This document shows positions 44,647 to 52,429 of a DNA stretch of 64,000 nt, piece by piece. The translations under genes were made by a program, and so were the position numbers. This stretch comes from an uncultured Elusimicrobia bacterium (GTDB taxonomy: Bacteria > Elusimicrobiota > Elusimicrobia > Elusimicrobiales > UBA9959). The stretch's first letter is position 1; every line of letters starts with the position of its first letter. The stretch covers positions 1-64,000 of the forward strand of contig CAIPTO010000043.1 in NCBI GenBank assembly GCA_903867985.1. The letters are read 5' to 3'. The notes under the pieces were generated by a model. That model did no database searches. It was not told the origin of the DNA and was given only the letters and a program-made list of their open reading frames with translations.

Positions 44647-46911
44647 CTACTTCACCTCTTTTTTCCCTTTCAGCGCCCACTTCATCCGCTCAGAGAACGA
44701 TTTTTCCATAAGCCGATACCTTTCCAGCTCCGCGGAAACAGCATTGATGCGGGCCTGGTAAGCTTGCGCGGCCCCGGACGCCTCTTCTCTTAAAGCGATC
44801 TCCACCTGCTTCTCCGCCTCTATCCGGCGGACAGAATCCTGAAGCTGCAGATCAAGCTGCTGCGTCTGCTGCTTGAGCAGCATAAGCTCGGACTCCAGCC
44901 GCACACGGTTACCGCTTTCGGTCTTAAAATCCCGCACAACCCCGGCAAGTTCCGCTTCACGTGAAAGTTTAGAGGCCAGCGCCGCGTCCAACTGAGCCTT
45001 GACCGAAGAATACTCGGCACCGAGGCGTGAAAACTCTGTACCCAGTCGCGCACGATCGGCCTCCATGGCGGCAAAACGCCTCTCATAGTCGGCCCTTACG
45101 GCCAGCAGTGAATTTAACTGCGCCTCCAGACGTTTGTAATTTTCAGCCATGGACACATTGGAGTCCGCGTATTCTTTCCGGATGCGGGCCAGCTTTTCCT
45201 CGAAGCCGCGGGCCTCCTCGGTCAGCCGTCCGACCGCCACCTCCAGGGCCACCTTGTCATCCTCCGCCTGAGTCCTGGCGGCCTTGAGCCGCACCAGCTC
45301 ATACGCGTATTCCTGCTCCAGCTCCCGCTTAACCCCGGCGCGTATATCGTTGACGCCGGCTTCATACTTGGCGCGCATGTCCAGATTGCTGTTTTCCAGA
45401 TCTGCCGCGGACGAGGCCTTGACCCTGGCCAGCTCTTCCTGATGCTTTTTATTGCCAGCCAGCATCTCCTCCTGATGCCTTTTACCGGCGGCAAGCAGCT
45501 CTTCCTGATTCTTTTTACCGATAGCCAGCAGCTCTTCCTGATGGCTGCGCTGCAGGTCCGCCAGGCGCTGCGCGTGTCCGCCCGCGAATTCGGCTGCGTA
45601 ATCGTTTTTAAATTTCTGGATATCTGCCTGATATTTTTTCATCAGGCTCTCTATCTCCGCCTGGTGCGAAGCGCTCATCGCCCCCATCTCGGATTTCAGC
45701 TTTTTTACGTCCTCGATGCCGGACGCCATGGCCTGAGCCATCTGCATCTTCTCCATGCGCAGAGATTGCCGCTCTTTTTCCAGCACCGCGTTAATAGCCT
45801 GCACCCTGGAAACAAAACCTTTAATCCTGACCAGCTCCGACATGGCGCGGACCTTCTCCCCCGTTACATCGGCCACGGCCTTCTCTTTTTCCTGCAGGGC
45901 AAATTCGTAGCGGATCTGGAGCTTGCGGAGTTCCTCATCCTTTTCGGCGTTTTTGCGATCTGAGATAGCGCCGATTTCGGACTGCAGGCTGCCGATCTCC
46001 TTGCGCATCTTGTCCATTTCAAAACGGAACTTTTCGTCAGCCAGCTTGCACTCGTTGCGCGCGCTTTCCTCGCGGGCGCGCAGGCCGGCGTTCTCAGCCC
46101 TCATATCCGAAAATTCCCGCTCGCGCTCAGGAATATTTTTTATATAAGACTCAATAGAGGCTTTCTCGCGGTCAATCTTGGCCACATCGTCCCGGAGTTT
46201 GGTTATCTCTCTGGCCTGCATTTCTTTTTCCATGGCCGCGCGGCGGAATTCGTCCTCAACCTCTCTTAATTTTTCAGCGCTGGACTTAAACGATCTGACT
46301 TCATCCTCTTTCTGGGAAATGGTCTTCTGCCACTGCGCTTTTTCCTCAAGCCAGCGGCGCTCCATCTCCTGAAGCCGGTAAATAAAATGGCCCTCAACGT
46401 CCTTGGATTGGGTTTCGCGTTCCTGTATCTGCCCCTTCAAAGTCTGCATCCAGGTCTCGCGCTCGGAAACCAGCCGTGTTTCCAGGTCCTTCACTTTGGA
46501 TTTAAGCGTAAGGCGCTCTTCTTGCACTTCCTGCTCGCGCCGGTCGCGGCGCAGCTTATCCTGTATGTCCTTCAGCGAAGATTCAACCTTGGATGAAAGC
46601 GCCTCATCCTGCTGGTTCTTTAAAGTGGCCAGAAGTGCTTTCTCTTTTTCCTGGGATACGATCTTCTCCATCTCGGTTATTTTTTTCTCAAGCCTGTCCT
46701 TTTCCTCTTTCATTCTGGCGGACTCTTCGGACAGCGTGTTCCTCTGAAAATTCTGGGGCGGATTAGGAGCAGAAAAGTTCTGTGGCTGAGATGAGGCGGA
46801 TGCCTCCCCGCCCTGCAGCTGCGGGAGCAGGGGAGAATAGTGATTAACGCCCTCCGGAGGCGTCGGCGGAGAACTCATTTTTTCCTTCTGCTTGTTATCT
46901 TTGTCTTCCAT
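44647..46911 (-). CDS. Large coiled-coil protein
   Basis: From the ATG at 46911 (ribosome binding site AAGGA) the protein has 754 residues. After a proline/glutamine-rich N-terminus of about 60 residues, nearly the whole chain is a charged coiled coil with few helix breakers. Near residues 450-500 an 11-residue unit of the form HQEELLAIGKK is repeated four times (HQEELLA, NQEELLA, HQEEMLA, HQEELAR). The end, SERMKWALKGKKEVK, is basic. It has no motor or ATPase domain. It may be a cytoskeletal scaffold or a polar organiser of the pilus machinery, but that is inference. Confidence 0.75.
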   Translation of the reverse strand: MEDKDNKQKEKMSSPPTPPEGVNHYSPLLPQLQGGEASASSQPQNFSAPNPPQNFQRNTLSEESARMKEEKDRLEKKITEMEKIVSQEKEKALLATLKNQQDEALSSKVESSLKDIQDKLRRDRREQEVQEERLTLKSKVKDLETRLVSERETWMQTLKGQIQERETQSKDVEGHFIYRLQEMERRWLEEKAQWQKTISQKEDEVRSFKSSAEKLREVEDEFRRAAMEKEMQAREITKLRDDVAKIDREKASIESYIKNIPEREREFSDMRAENAGLRAREESARNECKLADEKFRFEMDKMRKEIGSLQSEIGAISDRKNAEKDEELRKLQIRYEFALQEKEKAVADVTGEKVRAMSELVRIKGFVSRVQAINAVLEKERQSLRMEKMQMAQAMASGIEDVKKLKSEMGAMSASHQAEIESLMKKYQADIQKFKNDYAAEFAGGHAQRLADLQRSHQEELLAIGKKNQEELLAAGKRHQEEMLAGNKKHQEELARVKASSAADLENSNLDMRAKYEAGVNDIRAGVKRELEQEYAYELVRLKAARTQAEDDKVALEVAVGRLTEEARGFEEKLARIRKEYADSNVSMAENYKRLEAQLNSLLAVRADYERRFAAMEADRARLGTEFSRLGAEYSSVKAQLDAALASKLSREAELAGVVRDFKTESGNRVRLESELMLLKQQTQQLDLQLQDSVRRIEAEKQVEIALREEASGAAQAYQARINAVSAELERYRLMEKSFSERMKWALKGKKEVK

Positions 46912-47022
46912 ATACTGTTCCTTAATATGCCCGGTCCGCGTTTTAATCTTCACAATATTCTAGAAGTTGCTGATTTCCTTTTAGTTAAGGAATTGTTAAC
47001 AGGCTGTTTAAGTAAGCTACAT

Positions 47023-47056
47023 ATGCCATAAGCTATACGCCGTAGGCCGTAAGCGG
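47023..47056. repeat. Heptamer tract, GCCATAA/GCCGTAG family
   Basis: Units GCCATAA, GCTATAC, GCCGTAG and GCCGTAA follow each other with an exact 7-bp period, between the candidate RNA gene and the coiled-coil gene. Confidence 0.7.
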
Positions 47057-47111
47057 GACTCTTATACGGTGAAATTGGAGACCTTAGGAGCCTGGCCGAA
47101 TTATTACAAAT

Positions 47112-47305
47112 AAAAAAGCCGCTTCCGCTTTCCTCGCGGACCCATGCCCGGAAGATAACTGAAACGGCCAACCTGAATTGTCCCGTTAGGGGCGCACCGG
47201 ACACTCCTAGCGCACCGCAACCGCACTACACTACGCCTACGCGTTTCCGACTGACTCTGCCGCGCTCCTAACGGGACACACACTGCACTACCCGCCGCAC
47301 TTCTC
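47112..47305 (-). ncRNA. Candidate non-coding RNA of about 195 nt
   Basis: A near-ideal promoter stands directly upstream and an intrinsic terminator ends the unit. The terminator stem is GCCGTTTC with GAAGCGGC (wobble allowed), and a T run of six follows at 47112-47117. Between them a perfect 12-bp inverted repeat (47179-47190 with 47267-47278, TGTCCCGTTAGG on the minus strand) encloses 76 nt that can pair further (AGCGC with GCGCT). No open frame fits. I could not match it to RNase P, tmRNA, SRP RNA or riboswitch classes by eye; a divergent 6S RNA is possible by size and rod-like fold. Confidence 0.6.
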
Positions 47306-47311
47306 CGTTAT

Positions 47312-47339
47312 ATTATAGCAGATTTACAAAAATTGTCAA
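47312..47339 (-). promoter_or_regulatory. Strong sigma70-type promoter of the candidate RNA
   Basis: TTGACA (47339-47334) and TATAAT (47317-47312) are both perfect matches, separated by 16 bp. TGC precedes the -10 as an extended element. The -35 overlaps the stop codon of the S41-like gene. Such a promoter in front of a non-coding stretch argues for a stable RNA. Confidence 0.85.
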
Positions 47340-48508
47340 GGGCGACCCATTGCCTTGTCAAGGGGCGGTCTGGCGCCGACGACAACACTCCCTGCTTTTG
47401 CGTATACGGGGTCGATCATAAGCGCTGTTTCGCTGGCTGAAATCCAGGCCCTCCTGAGTTCCTCCGCCTGGGCGCCGGCAAGCTCTACTTTAAAATCCGG
47501 CTCTACGCCTTTCCCCTCCAGGGCTGCGCCTGAAGGAGGAAACATCCTTGCCACGGTAAGCCTGAGCCCCTTGCCGCCGGCCCCGAGTCTGAATGTTTTT
47601 TGCAGGGAGACTCCGCCCCGCGTAGTCTCGCCTATAACTTGCGCGCCGCGCAGCTCCCGCAGAGCCTGCGCGAAAACTTCAGCCGCCATAGCGGTCCCCG
47701 AATTAACAAGCACAACCGACCGCAGGGCCGCGAAAGCCCCCCCACCCTGAGCCTCAAATAGCCGGCGGTAGCCTTTATGCCTGGACTTTATCTCAAGAAC
47801 CGGCCCCGCCCTGGCCGTCAGGGTCTTAAGCAGAGCGGCCGCCTCATCCGGCACGCCGCCGGCGGAATCCCTGAGATCAAATATCACTTTTTTCGCGCCC
47901 AAGCCGGACAAAGCGTCCAGCCCGGTGATAACCGCAGAACTTGAACCCGCGGAAAACATCCTTATCCTGATAAAAGCGGTAGCCGTGGCAGGATCGTAAA
48001 AGCCGAATATCGGCGGGGAATAAAAAATTTTCTTTTCAATATCCGCCACGATCACACCGGAACCTTTAGGCGTCCGCCGCTCCACTTTCAGCCTGAACCC
48101 TTTGTCCGCGCGCGCCAAACCAAAAACCGAGCCGGAACTGGCCACAACCCCGTTCACTTCAAGCACCCTGTCTCCGTCCCGCAAACCGGCTGCCAGGCCG
48201 GGAGACCCACGGAACACCTTGATCAGATAGAAAGCGCCGCCCCGCTCATTCAGCAGCAGACCCGAAGAGATTCCTGCCGCGCCGGGCAATTCTTTTATTT
48301 TTTTCCTGGCCGCTACGACTTCGGCGTGACGGTCCAGAAGCTTGAGGCCATCCGCGCCTTTGGACTGCAATAACTCCCGCACCCTCTGCGGGGAGTATTC
48401 TTCATAGCTATGCGCCTCAAACACATTAATAATGCTCGGGGTCAGATCTTTATCGGCGCAGGCCGCGATAAAAAAAAGTATCACGGGTAGAAAAATTTTC
48501 TTCATCAT
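47336..48508 (-). CDS. S41 (CtpA-like) protease homologue without catalytic dyad
   Basis: The 390-residue lipoprotein (lipobox IAAC, Cys17) has a PDZ domain (about 72-160: GLAAGLRDGDRVLEVNG) and an S41 fold (about 165-370). In active C-terminal processing proteases the nucleophile sits in SASASE and the lysine in GKGSVQ. Here the equivalent stretches read GTAMAAE (271-277) and RGGVSLQ (297-303), so Ser is replaced by Met274 and Lys by Gly299. It should be inactive as a protease and may bind peptide tails or act as an envelope scaffold. It follows the EF-hand-like Tad-region gene. Confidence 0.8.
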   Translation of the reverse strand: MMKKIFLPVILFFIAACADKDLTPSIINVFEAHSYEEYSPQRVRELLQSKGADGLKLLDRHAEVVAARKKIKELPGAAGISSGLLLNERGGAFYLIKVFRGSPGLAAGLRDGDRVLEVNGVVASSGSVFGLARADKGFRLKVERRTPKGSGVIVADIEKKIFYSPPIFGFYDPATATAFIRIRMFSAGSSSAVITGLDALSGLGAKKVIFDLRDSAGGVPDEAAALLKTLTARAGPVLEIKSRHKGYRRLFEAQGGGAFAALRSVVLVNSGTAMAAEVFAQALRELRGAQVIGETTRGGVSLQKTFRLGAGGKGLRLTVARMFPPSGAALEGKGVEPDFKVELAGAQAEELRRAWISASETALMIDPVYAKAGSVVVGARPPLDKAMGRP

Positions 48509-48544
48509 ACGCTCCAGAAATCAAACCCGGTCCGGAAATATTCT

Positions 48545-49855
48545 CTACGCCGGCAATGTGCCAGTGGTGTTGGCCGGGAAATCCCCGACCGGCGCGCCGT
48601 CATAAAGCCCGGCGCCGCAGGGATCATCCGGCAGGAACGGCCCGTACATGGGACACGATTGACCATTTGCAGAATTGGCAGGCAGACAGGAGCAGGGCGA
48701 CTGCGGCGTGCAGCCGCATTCCGCACCGTAACCTTCGGTCGCGACATAATCCTCCACCCCGATGTCCTGCAAGGTCTGAGCGTCATCAGGGTTGGAAAAA
48801 GTGCTGAAATCACTGTTTCCCGGATCCGTGGCAGTCTGTCCAGTATCGGCGGCGGGGTTATCGCCCGAATTCCCTGACCCCGTGAACGGGCCAAGCGGAG
48901 TGAACAACGCCTTAGCCAGGTCTCTGCCCTCTTTTTTATCCTGGTAGTCTTTATCTTCTTCCAGCGATTCTTTGGTGCCTTCTTTATCCAGCTCCGGCTT
49001 GCCCACGCTGGACACTCCGAGCGACTTGGCATCGGTAGCATCCATATTCTGATCTCTGAGGAAGTTGGGAATGGAACCGGGATTCACGCGGTCCAGCTTG
49101 GCCTTCACCTTCTCATCGTACTCCAGCGAGAGCTCCGCGTCGTGGTTGGCGTCAAAGGCTTTGGCTATCCAGCTTTTAGCCGAGTCCTGGGAGGCCAGCC
49201 GCGCCCCGTAAAGATTCGCCTTGAAAGCGCTTTTCAGCGCCTCCATCACGGAGATCTTCGGCCCTTTTGCGAGACCGCCGCCGGGCGCGCCGCTTTTAGA
49301 CTGTGCGGTCGCGGCCGAAACACTTCCTCTCGTTTCTTCCGGCCTGAGCGCCATCGCTTTGGAGGCCTGGCCTCCACTCATCTGGCCGAGATGTATCGCC
49401 CTGACATTAAGCCTGTAGGCGAGCCCGGAGCCCTGAGCCGGGGAAGGCGACGCGGAACCGCCGCCGGAAGCAGAATTAAAATTTCCACCCCCGGCGACGC
49501 CGGATTTACCTGAGACAGGGAGGGCCGCAACGGCGGAATTACCCATAAGTTCTTTTTGAAGCGCGGGGTCAGCCTTAGCGAATTCCTCTTCCGAAGCGAA
49601 AAATCCTTCTTCCTTTTCAGCTTTGGCCGCAGAGCCTTCCCTGTAGGGCGCGCTATTGGCGCTAAGAGAATTGTAGCTGCCGCCGCCCGCAAGCTTATTG
49701 GCGGCGTTTTTCATGGTAAACCAGGCAACAAACCCGCCCGCCACAAGAAATGCCAGTACCAGCGCAGTGCCCAGCCATTTATAATTCCTGATATTTTTTA
49801 AACCGGGGGAAAAAATCCAAAAACCGCCTCGTTCCTCATCCTCTTCGGAAGCCAT
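48545..49855 (-). CDS. Hypothetical anchored protein with EF-hand-like and Cys-rich tail
   Basis: The protein of 436 residues has one membrane helix at about 28-48 (LGTALVLAFLVAGGFVAWF). A glycine/serine/alanine-rich spacer follows. A segment reading DANHDAELSLEYDE (about residues 234-247) resembles a calcium-binding EF-hand loop. The C-terminal 60 residues hold several cysteines (CGC, CSC, a later C and C) and are proline/glycine-rich. It lies upstream of the S41-like gene and downstream of the TadE-like genes, with its own promoter. I do not know the family; a role at the cell surface with the pilus is plausible. Confidence 0.55.
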   Translation of the reverse strand: MASEEDEERGGFWIFSPGLKNIRNYKWLGTALVLAFLVAGGFVAWFTMKNAANKLAGGGSYNSLSANSAPYREGSAAKAEKEEGFFASEEEFAKADPALQKELMGNSAVAALPVSGKSGVAGGGNFNSASGGGSASPSPAQGSGLAYRLNVRAIHLGQMSGGQASKAMALRPEETRGSVSAATAQSKSGAPGGGLAKGPKISVMEALKSAFKANLYGARLASQDSAKSWIAKAFDANHDAELSLEYDEKVKAKLDRVNPGSIPNFLRDQNMDATDAKSLGVSSVGKPELDKEGTKESLEEDKDYQDKKEGRDLAKALFTPLGPFTGSGNSGDNPAADTGQTATDPGNSDFSTFSNPDDAQTLQDIGVEDYVATEGYGAECGCTPQSPCSCLPANSANGQSCPMYGPFLPDDPCGAGLYDGAPVGDFPANTTGTLPA

Positions 49856-49957
49856 ATCTCCTCCGCCTCATCCCGGATTACAAAAAAACAATCTGAGTCT
49901 GGAGACTAATACATAACTATATTATCCCCACGGCCCATTTAAAAATATTTCGCTTAT

Positions 49958-49986
49958 GTTATAGCAGAGAAACCAGTTAGTTTCAA
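49958..49986 (-). promoter_or_regulatory. Promoter of the hypothetical Tad-region gene
   Basis: TTGAAA (49986-49981) and TATAAC (49963-49958) are separated by 17 bp, with TGC before the -10. The same architecture (TTGAAA, 17 bp, TATAAG) occurs before the pilin-like gene at 52294-52322. Confidence 0.7.
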
Positions 49987-50044
49987 GGTCTAATACAATG
50001 CGACGATGGTCACAAAATATCGTCCGGGTTACAGAGGAACCCTA

Positions 50045-50647
50045 TTATTTTCCAATGCCCGGCAGCACAAATTGTATCGGCCGGTCGCGATTCGGAACAT
50101 ACTTGATCACTTCCAGCTGTTTTCCGCCGCTGCACAGGTAATCGTAACCGTTATTACAGGCGGCACCGTACGGAGCGGCACAGACCACCTGCCTGGGATA
50201 TTTACACAACATATTGATCCCGGCCGGATCCGTCTCAACAGTCAAAGTTACAACATTCCAGACCTGGGTCCGCACGATCTCCAGCTTAAGCGTGCGCAGA
50301 TTAAGGAATTTTTTAACCGAGGGTGTGTCAAAACCGACATAGCCTCTGACCTTATCCTCTATATCCCTTCTAAGCCAGGGATCGTCCCAATTGGCGGCGA
50401 ACTCGGCGCTAAGATGGGACTCCAGCTGCCAGCGACGGGCGGCGTAATAAGAACCTATCTCCATCTTCTGCACAAGCACCAACAGGGCGAACATCTTGGC
50501 CGTAATGAACACCACCAGCATGAAAAGCGGGAACAGCAGGACAACTTCGGTCATGGCTTGTCCTTTCCTGCGGGGCCGGAAAGGACGCCATAGGCCGTAG
50601 GCCGTATGCTTTAAGCTTGTTATGATTTCGGATAATTTCATCTGCAT
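50045..50647 (-). CDS. TadE-like pilus-associated protein
   Basis: The 200-residue protein has a short leader, then RRKGQ followed by AMTEVVLLFPLFMLVVFITAK, a single hydrophobic segment with the TadE-type glutamate (residue 34). TadE pseudopilins are cut after G by the prepilin peptidase TadV. The leader is odd: residues 11-23 (SLKHTAYGLWRPF) are encoded by heptamer repeat DNA shared with intergenic elements at 50660-50695. The mature part is beta-rich with four cysteines. It follows the TadG-like gene by 50 bp. Confidence 0.75.
   Translation of the reverse strand: MQMKLSEIITSLKHTAYGLWRPFRPRRKGQAMTEVVLLFPLFMLVVFITAKMFALLVLVQKMEIGSYYAARRWQLESHLSAEFAANWDDPWLRRDIEDKVRGYVGFDTPSVKKFLNLRTLKLEIVRTQVWNVVTLTVETDPAGINMLCKYPRQVVCAAPYGAACNNGYDYLCSGGKQLEVIKYVPNRDRPIQFVLPGIGK
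50586..50614. repeat. Heptamer repeats inside the TadE-like leader
   Basis: GCCATAG, GCCGTAG and GCCGTAT units read in frame as part of the leader peptide (AYGLWRP on the minus strand). The same units occur in intergenic DNA at 47023 and 59430, so repeat DNA has been incorporated into a gene. Confidence 0.75.
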
Positions 50648-50697
50648 TTCAGCACCTTATCTGTATATGGCTTATGGCCTAAAGCATATGGCATTAT

Positions 50698-51879
50698 TCA
50701 CGGATACAGCCTGGTCTGGTACTTCGGAGTTGGGTTGGGCCATACGCAATTATTACCTGATTCCAACTGCGGACATTGGGTGGCCACCAAAGCGTGCACG
50801 CAGGGACGCCCGGTCTCCTGACAGGCCACCATGCTGTTGAAATTAACGCCGAAATAATTAGAGGACACATCCCATCCCTGATAAACATGATAGCCGGGGC
50901 GGCCCACGGTCTTAAGAGCGTCATCGCTGAAAGTGGCGAGCTGAAACAAGCCGGGGCCGGGCATCCGCAACGGGGGATTGGTCTTCCCCAGAAAATACGG
51001 CGGCAGGCCCGGCTGCGGCACTTTAGCGTGGAACATTATCTCTCCCAAGTACCACATAAACATGCTTGAGCCGCGTACGAACTTGTTGTTCCTGAACCCG
51101 CCGGGGCTCTTGATGCCGTCTTCGCCGCAGGTGTTTGGGTTATCCACGCATTCCTGCGTATTGGCGTTCAGATAATACGACTTCCTGAAAAAGTTAAAGT
51201 TTTCGGTCAGCCTCTCGAACACCGTCATCTGGGATTCCTCCACCGTGCCCAGCATTGTATAGACCTGGGCGTAAAATTTGTAAATAGCTATGGCTGGGTC
51301 CCAGAAAATATATATCTTGATGCCCTGGTCGCTGGTTATCAGCATGAGCGAATTACCCACAGACGGAGGATTTTTATTAATGCCGCCCCTGGGTGGATCC
51401 TTATACTCAATCTCCCATTTGGACTTATCATCCAGTGGCGTGGCTTCCGCACCCGAAACATCGTTCTTATATTTAGGTATAGCCCCCGCGTCATAAAGCA
51501 TATTGTAAGTACAGACCGAGCCGCTTTCGTCGGTCTTTTTCAGACAATTGCCTCCGCTGCCGCATCCTCCGCTGCACTCATACGCTTCCTTGAAGATCCT
51601 GTATGGGAACGCGCCGTTGACATAGGCCGTGCGGTTGAGAATGTTGGTGTAGTCGCCCATCTGGATGAAGGCGGCGGAGTCCACCGCGAACTGCTGGCGT
51701 ATTTTTTCTCTGGACAACTTTGTGGTCTCAAATATAAGATAGATAAAAAGCATGAGCGACGGAATTATCAGGATCGAGGGAATCAGGATCTGTCCTTTCC
51801 GGCTTAACCGGAAAGGACGCCATAGGCAATAAGCCATCGGCCGTATGCGGTTAAGAAAATCCCCAATCATTAATTTCAT
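50698..51879 (-). CDS. TadG/TadE-like pilus protein
   Basis: The 393-residue protein starts with a leader ending SRKGQ, followed by ILIPSILIIPSLMLFIYLIF, one hydrophobic segment. The following IRQQFAVDSAAFIQMGDYTN region matches TadG-type proteins, whose large domain is extracytoplasmic. Two CGG/CG clusters with several cysteines (about 79-95) suggest disulfides. Leader residues 13-24 (RPMAYCLWRPFR) closely parallel those of the TadE-like gene and are also encoded by 7-bp repeats. Gene order with the pilin and TadE supports a Tad locus. Confidence 0.65.
   Translation of the reverse strand: MKLMIGDFLNRIRPMAYCLWRPFRLSRKGQILIPSILIIPSLMLFIYLIFETTKLSREKIRQQFAVDSAAFIQMGDYTNILNRTAYVNGAFPYRIFKEAYECSGGCGSGGNCLKKTDESGSVCTYNMLYDAGAIPKYKNDVSGAEATPLDDKSKWEIEYKDPPRGGINKNPPSVGNSLMLITSDQGIKIYIFWDPAIAIYKFYAQVYTMLGTVEESQMTVFERLTENFNFFRKSYYLNANTQECVDNPNTCGEDGIKSPGGFRNNKFVRGSSMFMWYLGEIMFHAKVPQPGLPPYFLGKTNPPLRMPGPGLFQLATFSDDALKTVGRPGYHVYQGWDVSSNYFGVNFNSMVACQETGRPCVHALVATQCPQLESGNNCVWPNPTPKYQTRLYP
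51818..51850. repeat. Heptamer repeats inside the TadG-like leader
   Basis: GCCATAG, GCAATAA, GCCATCG and GCCGTAT units stand in frame just before the codons for the SRKGQ processing-type motif. TCCTTTCC and GGAAAGGA flank the KGQ codons as an inverted repeat shared with the TadE-like gene. Confidence 0.7.
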
Positions 51880-51954
51880 ACTTTCCCGTTGCCTGCGCGC
51901 AAATCACGCGCCATATGGAAACCCCTAAAAAACCTGCGGCTTACAGCTGAAAAC

Positions 51955-52239
51955 TTACGGCGTCGTGGGTTTGCTGGAGCCTATAACCATCCCAACCAGA
52001 CTAAACATCCCGCCCAGTATTTTTTTGTGAAAGAGTATCCCGATTATCAGCGCCATTCCGGCAACCACGGCCAGCATAAGAAGATATTCCACCGTGGTCT
52101 GCCCCTTGCGGAATATACGGGAAGGACGCAACAAACCGCAGGCCGCAATACAACTTAAGCCATAGGCCATAGGCCATAGGCCATAGACATAATGCTTTAA
52201 ACTTTTTACTGTTTCGTATAATTTAATCTGCATTTTCAA
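51955..52239 (-). CDS. Flp-type pilin with a repeat-expanded leader
   Basis: The short protein of 94 residues contains FRKGQTTVEYLLMLAVVAGM, the classic Flp pilin signature: cleavage after the G, then a TVEY segment in a hydrophobic helix, followed by a short polar tail. The leader before the motif is 46 residues, far longer than the usual 10-20. Residues 17-35 read YVYGLWPMAYGLSCIAACG, of which YGLWPMA-YGL is the translation of TATGGCC heptamers. A TTGAAA/TATAAG promoter lies directly upstream. It should be the major pilin subunit. Confidence 0.8.
   Translation of the reverse strand: MKMQIKLYETVKSLKHYVYGLWPMAYGLSCIAACGLLRPSRIFRKGQTTVEYLLMLAVVAGMALIIGILFHKKILGGMFSLVGMVIGSSKPTTP
52158..52200. 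repeat. Heptamer repeats inside the pilin leader
   Basis: Four near-perfect GCCATAG units stand in tandem at a 7-bp period. Because three units equal seven codons, every frame through them repeats a heptapeptide; here it is YGLWPMA on the minus strand. Confidence 0.85.
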
Positions 52240-52293
52240 ACCTTGTCAGCCTATAGCGCACAGCCGACAGCTTATGGCGTTTCCCCCCACTAT

Positions 52294-52322
52294 CTTATAC
52301 CACCAAAACAGGCCAGTTTCAA
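52294..52322 (-). promoter_or_regulatory. Promoter of the pilin-like gene
   Basis: TTGAAA (52322-52317) and TATAAG (52299-52294) stand 17 bp apart, about 55 bp before the start codon. Confidence 0.65.
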
Positions 52323-52371
52323 GGGCCCATGGATCACATATATCATACCTCAGCTATGTTACATTGTCATT

Positions 52372-52408
52372 AAAAAACAGGGGCTGCTGAAAAAGTCAGC
52401 AGCCCCTT
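52372..52408 (-). terminator. Intrinsic terminator after the NarL-type regulator
   Basis: An 11-bp stem, GGGGCTGCTGA with TCAGCAGCCCC, is followed on the minus strand by TGTTTTTT. It separates the two-component genes from the pilin promoter. Confidence 0.85.
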
Positions 52409-52429
52409 TATAATTATGAAAAGGCCCTA

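Noticed and set aside
47112-47305. Candidate riboswitch (T-box or cyclic di-GMP type)
   Set aside because: The T-box sequence and the GEMM core are not present, and the unit terminates far from the next start codon.
48505-49041. Minus-strand frame in another register inside the hypothetical Tad-region gene
   Set aside because: It overlaps the better-supported frame and is Arg/Pro-rich, a typical shadow.
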